Assembly: GCF_050436995.1 (NCBI RefSeq)
Contig: NC_134753.1
Location: 13,914,356-13,978,355, forward strand
DNA: 64,000 bases
Source: Anticarsia gemmatalis
Taxonomy: Eukaryota; Arthropoda; Insecta; Lepidoptera; Erebidae
Direction of reading: 5' to 3'
Part shown: positions 46,194 through 55,215 of the stretch, piece by piece
How positions within the stretch are numbered: the first letter of the stretch is position 1
Layout: every line of letters starts with the position of its first letter
The notes under the pieces: generated by a model
Told to the model about the DNA's origin: nothing
Databases searched by the model: none
What the model saw: the letters and a program-made list of their open reading frames with translations, nothing else
Position numbers and translations under genes: made by a program

Positions 46194-47729
46194 CCCCCCC
46201 GAGGGATCTCCACCTTGCCGTGGTGGGGGGGCTCAGTAGCCGCAACCGAGTGGTGTTGGTACACTCGTTTGCGGTGAAGCTAAGAGAGATCCAGACGTTT
46301 GGCCGTTCCCTGAAGCGGGGTGCCACCGCGGGTGTATCCGGGGGACCAAAGCGGCCGCCGGTCGGGAGTAGGTTTCCGGCCGGTAGTGAGGGGCCAGTCG
46401 CGGAGGAAGAGGTGTTGTCTGTGTTTCGTTGCAGTGCACCCTGTCCTCCGCGACTGGGCGGGGCCACACCGCGTGATGTGGCAACTGGTGGGCTGCCATG
46501 GGGAGCCGGGGGTCGTCGCGGTCGGACCCGGCTCTTAACTCATGGTGGCGCGTGGAGGGAACCGCCGCGCCTGGGAGTAGGCAGACGGCCGCTCCCGGGT
46601 AAGGTGGTCGGAGGAGGGCCGGTCGCGGAGGAAGAGGTGTAGCCTGTGTTTCGTTGCAGTGCACCCTATCCTCCGCGACCGGGCGGGGCCGCACCGCGAG
46701 ATGCGGCGTGGTGGGGCTGCTACGGGTATCCGGGGGTCGGCTGAGACCTGGTGGTACCGAGGCGGCTAGAGGGCAAAAGCTGCCGAGGGAAGCCGGAGAT
46801 TGGCTGAGCCCCTGTGTGACCGTGGCGGTCGTTGGACGGAGCCGCTGCGCCTGGGAGTAGGCAGACGGCCGCTCCCGGGTAAAGTGGCTAGAGGAGGGCC
46901 GGTCGCGGAGGAAGAGGTGTAGCCTGTGTATCGTTGCAGTGCACCCTGTCCTCCGCGACCGGGCGGGGCCGTACCGCGAGATACGGTGTGGTGGGGCTGC
47001 TGCGGGTATCCGGGGGTCGGCTGAGACCTGATAGTACCGAGGCGGCTAGTGATGCGATGGCCGCCGAGGGAAACCGGAGATTGGCTGAGCCCCTGTGTGA
47101 CCGTGGCGGTCGTTGGACGGAGCCGCTGCGCCTGGGAGTAGGCAGACGGCCGCTCCCGGGTAAAGTGGCTAGAGGAGGGCCGGTCGCGGAGGAGGAGGTG
47201 TAGCCTGTGTATCGTTGCAGTGCACCCTATCCTCCGCGACCGGGCGGGGTCGCACCGCGAGATGCGGCAGGTGGTCCGCCGGGTCTGGGAGAAGCCTGAA
47301 AAGGCCGCTTTCGGGCTCGGTGGTCGAGCGGAGGTTGCGGCGGCTCGCACACCTTTCCGCCGCCGGGGGCCGGGACATACTGTGCATCTGCGCGCAGTCT
47401 GTCCCGACCGCCGAAGGCCCCCTTGGCCGGCGAACTCGGGGGAGTTTTCCGGCCGTTGCACGAGGGGGCATGTGGGGGGACGGCATCCGTGTGTTGGGGT
47501 GTCGTCCCACACTGAGGACGGAGTCCCTTTGGGACAGCCGCGTCGGGGTCGCGGTCGCGTACCTTCGGGTGATCCCGCGGCCTCGGCACTAAGCGGAGGA
47601 GGAACAACACCTCGGTGGTTTAGTGGGTAGGCCTTGCCCTTCTGGCTCGGAGAGCCCCACATACCCCAGCGCTCCCCCGGGCGCTGGGGATGCAATTTCA
47701 TGCATTAACCGAGTTAAAAAAAAAAAAAA

Positions 47730-47767
<38 letters not shown>
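46194..47767 (+). mobile_element. Non-coding SART-related element in telomeric repeats
   Basis: Bounded by GGTT on the left and poly-A plus AGGTTAGG on the right, the same T|A insertion point as the full SART copies. The first 50-60 bp (CCCCCCCGAGGGATCTCC, then ACCTTGCCGTGGTG and GGGGCTCAGTAGCCG) closely match the SART 5' end at 52387. The body differs and contains about three tandem units of 280 bp, each with GGTCGCGGAGGA and a matching TCCTCCGCGACC that can form a stem. A 9-bp stem (CCCCAGCGC / GCGCTGGGG, 47664-47689) precedes the poly-A (47716-47767). Neither gag nor RT sequence was recognised; long frames on both strands reflect GC richness. It probably uses SART-encoded proteins in trans. 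Confidence 0.7.
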
Positions 47768-47769
<2 letters not shown>

Positions 47770-47981
47770 TTAGGTTAGGTTAGGTTAGGTTAGGTTAGGT
47801 TAGGTTAGGTTAGGTTAGGTTAGGTTAGGTTAGGTTAGGTTAGGTTAGGTTAGGTTAGGTTAGGTTAGGTTAGGTTAGGTTAGGTTAGGTTAGGTTAGGT
47901 TAGGTTAGGTTAGGTTAGGTTAGGTTAGGTTAGGTTAGGTTAGGTTAGGTTAGGTTAGGTTAGGTTAGGTTAGGTTAGGTT

Positions 47982-47984
<3 letters not shown>
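47768..47984 (+). repeat. Telomeric repeat block 2, (TTAGG)n
   Basis: About 43 uniform units between the poly-A of the preceding + strand element and the poly-T of a minus-strand element. Confidence 0.95.
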
Positions 47985-48053
<69 letters not shown>

Positions 48054-48911
48054 CCTAGCTACCCCTAACATGGAGGTCAGGGTCCTTGGCAAGCTATCTA
48101 ATTTCTTATCAGCTATTTTGAAACTACCCGGAAATGGGCCTATACTCCTCAATCATTCTAGTCCTCTATTACCATACCGTTCTCGCTTTTATGCCTCTCG
48201 CACTTCTTTTCCTCATCTTTCATACTTGCATACCTATTCTATTTTTAATCTACCATTAAGTACACACAGGGGGGGCTTAGGTTAGGGTCGGATGGTGGGA
48301 TGGGAAGGGGGGGGGGGAGAAGGGTCATTTGTTTTATTTTTACATTTGTGTTTTCTGCTTATATCTATATACTTAACACTACTTATATTACACTTATGAT
48401 TATTGCTTACTCATTCTTACAATTTTTATTTATATTTATACTAAATCTATATGCTATTTTTAATATATATAACAATATATTAAATAGTCATATTTTTCTT
48501 ATGCTATTTTTATATTTAGTACAATTTTGTCTTATAGCTACCAATACACAATTATTACTAGTTGTTTGGTTCCCAGCCAGTCTAGGCCAGTTTTTGACGT
48601 GAGCGGATTTCGCAGGTTTTGTTCCAGGATGCATTATCAGGATGGACTGAGAACAAACTGCTGCCACTCGGTGGTAAGTCGTTGACTGACCTGACCTTTT
48701 GTTGTGCGTTTTCTTTTCCTCTTGTTTAACAAAACTTAAACCTTCGGAAAAGCTGCCACTCTCCGCGCGGGCCATTGCAACCAAGTTGGTCGTGTAGATT
48801 TGTGTGCTTGTGTGTGTATTTTGTGTTGTAGTGTAGTGTGTGCGAGTGTTCATCTGCTTTTCGCTTCTCCTCTCCAGTGTGGTTATGCTGCTTTTGGTCC
48901 CCATTTCCACC

Positions 48912-50369
48912 TTAGCAGTAGGCAACCGACGCTCGGGCCAGAGCGTCCCACTTCCTTCGCACTGGGCATTCAGCACTGAATGCGTTGTGCTGGACGTGGG
49001 CCGCGCCCGCCCGGGCGCAGTTGCGACACGCTGGTGGTTCTCCCGCTGCCATGTCTGCGCACTTGTCCCTCATGTGAGGGCCTCCGCAGTGGCTGCAGAG
49101 ATCGGCCGGCTCCCTGCAGAGGCGCTTGCTGTGTCCATATGCGAGGCACCGGGTGCACTGCACCAGCGGCGACTGGTCCTCAACTCGCACGTTCTGCAGG
49201 TCGACCTTCAGTCTTCCTGCAGCCACTGCCCTTGCCCATATTGTCGGAGACACCCTCAAAACGATGTTTGCGTTGTGGGGGTTCCGCGCTTTCCTCCTAT
49301 ACTTGACTTCCATCCTGTCTTCCTCGTCGGCGAGGGCGCCAAAAACACCCGCATTCTGGCTCCGAAGGGCGCCCAGTACCTCCACATCGCTGTGGACGGT
49401 CAGGACGTCCCTCAGGACCAGGAGCGGGTCCTTGTTTTTGACCTCCTCGGCGACGAGTTGACCCCCGCTGTCCTTAAGCTTGCTAATTACTTTTTCCCTT
49501 TCTTCCTTCGTCTTGCATCCTAGTACTATTTTCCTATCCCTAGCTTTCCGCACTCTTTCAACTTTCACCCATCCATTCTTAGCATCAATCGTCTTTCTTA
49601 CCTTCTCTAATACTTCCTCTCCAGTGTCCTCTTCATTCTTTGATGTGACTATGACTGAGTGAAGAGTCGCAGGCTCCCTACTGCTTTCCGCTCGGACTGC
49701 GTTGGCGTAGCTCAGCTGCGGTCTCTCCACCAGTAGGTCCAGGCGTTCCCTATTTTCCTTCAGGATCCTATTATTCTCTTCCACTCTTTCCATTAAGGCC
49801 CTGACATTCTCCAGGGAGACGGAGCAGGCAGGGGGGGGATTATCCTTCCCTATCTGCTCCGTCACCCCGGTTCCCTCACTTTCATCTCTTTCTGTCCCCC
49901 CTTCTACAGAGGACCCCGCTTCCGCCTCTTTAAAGAGTCTCATTAGGTGGCTGAGGGCCGCCTTTAGGGTCTCCTTTATGTCCCCCCTAAGGTTGCGAGA
50001 CTCAGAGAGGGCCCTGTGCCCCTTGGCGAACCATGAGTTGGCTTCCTCTCTTCGGCTCTTTGGGGGGCTCGTAGGTGAAATTTGGAGCCTGGAGGGAAGC
50101 TCTCCTTCCAAGCACCGTATGGGAGCCCGTTTCTTCTTGGTCACCATAATGGTGGCCAAGGTTGGCATGTGTTTGGGAGACGGGGTTGTCACTGTAGTAG
50201 GGGGGGGCCTTCTTGTAGGGCTGGTAACCCTGGCTGACTCCCGCTCGCCGACACTCCGTCTCGCGTTTTGTCCCGCGGGTCGGTCTGTCGGGCTGTTGGA
50301 GCCGGGATCTGCCTTCGATTTTGACACCCTTTTCACGGGCGTCCTGTCTAGGGAGTATTGACCAAACAT
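48912..50369 (-). CDS. Gag-like ORF1 protein of a telomeric non-LTR element
   Basis: 485 aa, intact. The N-terminal half is basic then acidic, with likely coiled coil (about 170-215, SLENVRALMERVEENNRIL). It is followed by an RNA-binding-like region (VRKTIDAKNGWVKVERV, then RDRKIVLGCKTKEEREKVI). Near the C-terminus are CCHC knuckles: CTRCLAYGHSKRLC and CSHCGGPHMRDKC, then CRNCARAGAAHVQHNAFSAEC. This layout is typical of ORF1 in the R1 clade (TRAS, SART, R1). The protein packages element RNA and, in telomere-specific families, directs it to telomeres. ATG 50369 is the first Met of the frame. No ORF2 follows, so mobility would need reverse transcriptase from another copy. Confidence 0.75.
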   Translation of the reverse strand: MFGQYSLDRTPVKRVSKSKADPGSNSPTDRPAGQNARRSVGERESARVTSPTRRPPPTTVTTPSPKHMPTLATIMVTKKKRAPIRCLEGELPSRLQISPTSPPKSRREEANSWFAKGHRALSESRNLRGDIKETLKAALSHLMRLFKEAEAGSSVEGGTERDESEGTGVTEQIGKDNPPPACSVSLENVRALMERVEENNRILKENRERLDLLVERPQLSYANAVRAESSREPATLHSVIVTSKNEEDTGEEVLEKVRKTIDAKNGWVKVERVRKARDRKIVLGCKTKEEREKVISKLKDSGGQLVAEEVKNKDPLLVLRDVLTVHSDVEVLGALRSQNAGVFGALADEEDRMEVKYRRKARNPHNANIVLRVSPTIWARAVAAGRLKVDLQNVRVEDQSPLVQCTRCLAYGHSKRLCREPADLCSHCGGPHMRDKCADMAAGEPPACRNCARAGAAHVQHNAFSAECPVRRKWDALARASVAYC

Positions 50370-50539
50370 CCTTCCCTCTACTTACGCAAACCTTAGCTAT
50401 ACCTAAAGTCAAAGTTTTACAACTTTTGTTGCAGGTCGCGTGTGTTGCTGTCCAGCAGCTGTCAAGATTCCCGATGCGAGATGTCGCTCAGGTGAGTTTG
50501 CGTAGGTGTGTGTCTCTGTGTGTGTACGTGTTTGGTTTT

Positions 50540-50595
50540 GAGTGTGTGTGTGCGCGTATGTGTGTGTGTGTGTGTGTGTGTATGTGTGTGAGTGT
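50540..50595. repeat. (TG)n-rich tract
   Basis: An interrupted GT dinucleotide run in the presumed 5' region of the minus-strand element. Confidence 0.7.
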
Positions 50596-51372
50596 GAGGT
50601 AAATGTATGCGTATTGTGGATAGTGATGTGAGTGCGTGAGAGTGCCCTCAGTCCAGGATGTGTTCTATATGTAAAGGGTATAGAACGGTCAGGAAGGGGG
50701 GATGGGGGGGAGGGGGCGAGGGAGGGGATGTCTAGATAGTGAGGGAATAGGGGTAGCTATCCGTCACGTCAAAAACCGGGTCAAAAATTTTGGGCAAAAT
50801 CCGGGTGTAAAGTCCCGGACTGTCCTAGGGTCCCGGGATGAAGTCCCAGACAGGAAGAGGCGGTTGTCCAGGCTTTGCTCAGATGACTGGAGCAAGTCCC
50901 GTTCAAATCGGGTCACTGGGGCCCGAGATATAGGACTTTGAAAAATCCAAGATGGCGGTCAAAATGGCCGCCACCAGGTTATGGTGCCAGTTGATCCGCC
51001 CGCTCCTGTCAAGTACTCCAGCGAAAATCCCGAGTCGCTACGACCACTGGGGCCGGAGCTATCGTCGATTTAAATTTTCAATATGGCAGCCAATATGGCT
51101 GCTTGTCAGCTGTCAGTTGGCTGTCAGAGCTGTCAAATTTTGACAGCTGTTTTCAAATTGCTGTAACTCCGTTCCCCGTGGTCGCAGCGACACGGGGTTT
51201 TTTCCTGTAATATCGGCGTTTTAGGCCGCGTCGAATAAAATTATTATGGGGGATGCAACCCCAACCCTTATATAAAAATTGAAAATTTTTGCCGGTTTTT
51301 TCCAAATAACTTAAAAACTACTTAACCTAAAAACTTAATTTAACTTATATTTAACTAGTCTAAGTAGCGCCC

Positions 51373-52386
51373 GGTTAGGTTAGGTTAGGTTAGGTTAGGT
51401 TAGGTTAGGTTAGGTTAGGTTAGGTTAGGTTAGGTTAGGTTAGGTTAGGTTAGGTTAGGTTAGGTTAGGTTAGGTTAGGTTAGGTTAGGTTAGGTTAGGT
51501 TAGGTTAGGTTAGGTTAGGTTAGGTTAGGTTAGGTTAGGTTAGGTTAGGTTAGGTTAGGTTAGGTTAGGTTAGGTTAGGTTAGGTTAGGTTAGGTTAGGT
51601 TAGGTTAGGTTAGGTTAGGTTAGGTTAGGTTAGGTTAGGTTAGGTTAGGTTAGGTTAGGTTAGGTTAGGTTAGGTTAGGTTAGGTTAGGTTAGGTTAGGT
51701 TAGGTTAGGTTAGGTTAGGTTAGGTTAGGTTAGGTTAGGTTAGGTTAGGTTAGGTTAGGTTAGGTTAGGTTAGGTTAGGTTAGGTTAGGTTAGGTTAGGT
51801 TAGGTTAGGTTAGGTTAGGTTAGGTTAGGTTAGGTTAGGTTAGGTTAGGTTAGGTTAGGTTAGGTTAGGTTAGGTTAGGTTAGGTTAGGTTAGGTTAGGT
51901 TAGGTTAGGTTAGGTTAGGTTAGGTTAGGTTAGGTTAGGTTAGGTTAGGTTAGGTTAGGTTAGGTTAGGTTAGGTTAGGTTAGGTTAGGTTAGGTTAGGT
52001 TAGGTTAGGTTAGGTTAGGTTAGGTTAGGTTAGGTTAGGTTAGGTTAGGTTAGGTTAGGTTAGGTTAGGTTAGGTTAGGTTAGGTTAGGTTAGGTTAGGT
52101 TAGGTTAGGTTAGGTTAGGTTAGGTTAGGTTAGGTTAGGTTAGGTTAGGTTAGGTTAGGTTAGGTTAGGTTAGGTTAGGTTAGGTTAGGTTAGGTTAGGT
52201 TAGGTTAGGTTAGGTTAGGTTAGGTTAGGTTAGGTTAGGTTAGGTTAGGTTAGGTTAGGTTAGGTTAGGTTAGGTTAGGTTAGGTTAGGTTAGGTTAGGT
52301 TAGGTTAGGTTAGGTTAGGTTAGGTTAGGTTAGGTTAGGTTAGGTTAGGTTAGGTTAGGTTAGGTTAGGTTAGGTTAGGTTAGGTT
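51373..52386 (+). repeat. Telomeric repeat block 3, about 1 kb (TTAGG)n
   Basis: About 203 uninterrupted TTAGG units with no visible variants, the longest block in the window. It ends GGTT at the 5' end of the SART element. Confidence 0.97.
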
Positions 52387-52882
52387 CCCCCCCGAGGGAG
52401 TCTCCACCTTGCCGTGGTGAGGGGGCTCAGTAGCCGTGGCAAGCCAGCCACGGTGAAGCCAAGAGAGGCTCACAACCCGTAAGGCCCACGCTGGGTTCGG
52501 GGGCTGCCGTCTTTCGGGGCGGTGGTCGCGAGGAAGAAAACCTCTATAAAAAATTACCCTGAGTCGGTTCCGTTCCTCATGCCACAAGTCTTCGGATCGG
52601 TGGTATGGCGAGCGGCGTTGATTGGTGTGACTGGGAGTAACGGTGAGTAATCTCCTCGCGGGGATTGCTTGCCGGTGCTGCCAGGTGGTGGGAGGGCGGG
52701 CTCTCCCGGTTTCGGTATCGTCTCCGGGGGGGCAGACTTCGCAGTCACCGCCCTCAAACTCGTTATCCCAGCGGAGGTGTCGTGGTCACGTCTCGCGGCC
52801 ACTGCTGGGACCGAGGGCCTTGCCTTAATTGGCCGGGCCAAGAGGACTTAACCTCAATAAAAAATTTAGTTTGTAAGGTCCC

Positions 52883-55213
52883 GTGAAACCTGCCCGACCT
52901 CACGGTGTATATAGGGTTACCCAGGTACAGGGGGCTCTGCCTGGGTGGACGGTTTATTTCCCCCACACTCGTGGGATTTATATGGATATATCTTATAATA
53001 AAAACTTTGTGGATGGTAGTGTGGTGGACGATGTCCCGGGTGGGGACGGGGATCTCTTCAAGCGTCCTGCGACGCCTGTCGAGACCCAAAAAACCGGGGA
53101 AGGCCGTTCATCGGCCCGCTCCCCAATTTTCGATGGCTCTTCTGCCAAGAAAGGCAGTCGAAGTCGCTCGTCAAGTCGGGGCAGCATCGCTGCAGACCCG
53201 CTAGACGAGCCTCCCGATGAACGCCGTTCGCTCTTCCGGCGTCCATCGGTGACCGGCAGCGAATCAGGCCGGGACTCATGGGGAGTTTCATCCTCCGGCG
53301 GCACTCTTAAATTTAGGAGGGCACGACAGGATGCCAGCGAACCTGACAGGGGCTCGGCTACCAGCGAGGGCAAAGGCCGCAAACGGCCCGTCTCAGTCGC
53401 GAGTGATGGTGCCGAACCCCAATTGGCTGAGACGCCGCGCAGAAGCGGCAAGAAAAAGAGAGGGAAGGTGCGATCGCCTCCCTCCAGCGAGTGTGCCGGC
53501 TTCAACCGTGCCATGTCCGGGTCGACAACGAGTATGGACATGGCCGGAAGTGCTGACGAGGGAGTCGCCCTCCTAACACAGCCGAGGCCGTCTGACCGGG
53601 AGCTCGAGGAGCTCCCGACGACGGATATAGCCGCGATTATGTCGCGGCATATGGACGCCGTCCGCCAGGTGGCGGATCGCTCGGGCAACTTGAAGGGCAC
53701 TTTTGTTAAGGCCCTCAAGGATGCGGAGAGGGAGGTCCGGCGGGCGGTGTCAGAGCTTAGCCGCCGGAACTCATCGGTGGAGAACCTCGCCCTGAAGGCG
53801 GTAAACCACCGCCTTAACCTAAAGGTTGATTTCCTCACGAAAGAGGTTGCGGCGCTCAAGGAGGTGGTGAACACCCTCCCGGCACCCCTCAGGGCGATGG
53901 AAACGGCGTCCGCACAGGAGTCGGACTTTGACCGACGGATGGCGGACTTCCGCCTGTTCATGGACGCCCGCTTTGGGGCAATCGAGGCACGGCTCCCGCC
54001 GGAACCTCGCCTGCGCCCCCCGCTGGCAGCAGACAGGGCAAGAGAGGCGGCGCAGATGTCACCCGCCTCGGAAGTCGCTGTCCCCCCGCCGCAAGCCCCA
54101 GTTCCTTCTTCAGCCCCCCCAGCTTCCACTGGGGGAGCCAAGGGCAAGGCAAAAAAGAAGGGGAAGGGCAAGGGCAAAAAATCTGCCCCAACTCCCGCCC
54201 CAAGTCAGGCTGCCGCGGGCCCCTCAGCGGCCCCACCGGTCCCACCACCTCTTTTAGAGGGGTGGAACGTCGTGGCGCGAAAACGCCCCAACAAGGGGAA
54301 GAAGGCTGCCGCACCGGTCCAGACGCCGGTTGCCTCTTCAACGCAGGCCTCTTCCTCTAAGAAGCAGAAGCCGGCGGTCCCGCTCCGCCCTCCGACGACG
54401 GCTGCGATCATACTCACGGTGTCGCAGGATGCCGTCGCTCGGGGGGTCACGTACGCCGAAATTATCGCCAGGGCGAAAAGTAATATCGTCCTGGCCGATC
54501 ACGGCATCGGCGGGATCGCCAAAATCAGCGCAGCCGCGACCGGCGCGCGGAAATTGGAAATCCCCGGGCCAAACGCCGATGAAAAGGCAGACTCCCTCGC
54601 TACAAAGATGAGGGATGTCCTGGGGGGTGACGCAATTGTGTCCAGACCCGTGAAGTGCGCGGACATGCGCGTCCAGGGTCTGGACGACTCGGTTACCCCC
54701 GAAGAGGTAGCCCGGGCCATATCACGCACCGGCGGATGCCCGGTTGATGCCGTGAAGGTTGGCGCGGTCCGCAGTGGCCCGCGAGGCGAGGGGTCGGCCT
54801 GGGTCAAATGCCCGATCCCTGCTGCGAAGAGAGTCGCAGACGCCGGAAGGCTATTGGTGGGATGGGTCTCGGCACGAATCCATGTGGCCGAGCCCCGACA
54901 GATGAGATGCTTCCGGTGCCTGGGCGTCGGTCATGCCCGGGCCGTCTGCGACTCGGAAGTCGACCGCAGCGACATTTGTTACCGCTGCGGTCAGGCGGGC
55001 CACAAAGCGGCCCAGTGCTCCGCCAAGACACGGTGCATTCTATGCGCACAGGCGAAGTTGCCGGCGGAGCACCGCCTTGGGGGACCCTCATGTAAGGCCC
55101 CCAAAGCCAAGAAGAAGAAGGGGGGCAAGGCCCCCCAAAATTCGGGGGGCAAGGCCCCCCAGACTAAGAGCGGCCAGCCGTCAGCTGGGGAGGCGATGGA
55201 GCTCGGCAAATAA
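52883..55213 (+). CDS. SART ORF1 (gag-like), copy 1
   Basis: 776 aa from ATG 52883. The protein binds element RNA and is expected to bring it to telomeres. The N-terminal third is Ser/Arg-rich and disordered, a central helical region (about 285-345, RHMDAVRQVADRSGNLKGTF onward) may form a coiled coil, a Lys/Pro/Ala-rich stretch follows, and three zinc knuckles close the protein: CFRCLGVGHARAVC (676-689), CYRCGQAGHKAAQC (699-712) and CILCAQAKLPAEHR..C. ATG 52982 is an alternative start, but between 52883 and 52982 the three differences from copy 2 are all silent, favouring the upstream start. The stop codon shares its last base with the ORF2 start in TAATG. Confidence 0.9.
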   Translation: MKPARPHGVYRVTQVQGALPGWTVYFPHTRGIYMDISYNKNFVDGSVVDDVPGGDGDLFKRPATPVETQKTGEGRSSARSPIFDGSSAKKGSRSRSSSRGSIAADPLDEPPDERRSLFRRPSVTGSESGRDSWGVSSSGGTLKFRRARQDASEPDRGSATSEGKGRKRPVSVASDGAEPQLAETPRRSGKKKRGKVRSPPSSECAGFNRAMSGSTTSMDMAGSADEGVALLTQPRPSDRELEELPTTDIAAIMSRHMDAVRQVADRSGNLKGTFVKALKDAEREVRRAVSELSRRNSSVENLALKAVNHRLNLKVDFLTKEVAALKEVVNTLPAPLRAMETASAQESDFDRRMADFRLFMDARFGAIEARLPPEPRLRPPLAADRAREAAQMSPASEVAVPPPQAPVPSSAPPASTGGAKGKAKKKGKGKGKKSAPTPAPSQAAAGPSAAPPVPPPLLEGWNVVARKRPNKGKKAAAPVQTPVASSTQASSSKKQKPAVPLRPPTTAAIILTVSQDAVARGVTYAEIIARAKSNIVLADHGIGGIAKISAAATGARKLEIPGPNADEKADSLATKMRDVLGGDAIVSRPVKCADMRVQGLDDSVTPEEVARAISRTGGCPVDAVKVGAVRSGPRGEGSAWVKCPIPAAKRVADAGRLLVGWVSARIHVAEPRQMRCFRCLGVGHARAVCDSEVDRSDICYRCGQAGHKAAQCSAKTRCILCAQAKLPAEHRLGGPSCKAPKAKKKKGGKAPQNSGGKAPQTKSGQPSAGEAMELGK

Positions 55214-55215
55214 TG
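55209..55215 (+). promoter_or_regulatory. TAATG stop-start overlap (translational coupling)
   Basis: ORF1 ends TAA at 55211-55213 and ORF2 begins ATG at 55213, sharing one A. The same junction occurs in copy 2 at 61707. Confidence 0.85.

Larger units (their letters stand above)
47985..51372 (-). mobile_element. Reverse-oriented ORF1-only telomeric retrotransposon (TRAS-like orientation)
   Basis: A minus-strand element flanked on both sides by TTAGG repeats. The poly-T at 47985-48053 is its poly-A tail, adjoining (CCTAA)n, opposite to the SART copies; this is the orientation known for TRAS elements. It carries one gag-like frame (48912-50369), about 1 kb of upstream sequence (50370-51372, with a TG-rich run at 50500-50595) and an 850-bp 3' region. 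No endonuclease or RT domain is found, and 3.4 kb is too short for a complete TRAS. It is therefore an internally deleted or naturally ORF1-only copy. Confidence 0.65.

Noticed and set aside
46766..47701. 311-codon minus-strand frame in the non-coding SART-like element
   Set aside because: It spans the 280-bp GC-rich repeats on the strand opposite to the element, and has no recognised domain.
48488..48976. 162-codon minus frame after the gag-like ORF1 as a start of ORF2
   Set aside because: It lacks the endonuclease N-terminal motif and any RT motif; it lies in the 3' region of the element and is compositionally non-coding.
51373..52386. Regular short repeats resembling a CRISPR array at first glance
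   Set aside because: They are uninterrupted 5-bp TTAGG units with no spacers, in a eukaryotic genome.
52993..54177. 394-codon minus-strand frame antisense to SART ORF1
   Set aside because: It is a shadow of the GC-rich ORF1 codons; the corresponding stretch in copy 2 is interrupted into shorter frames.
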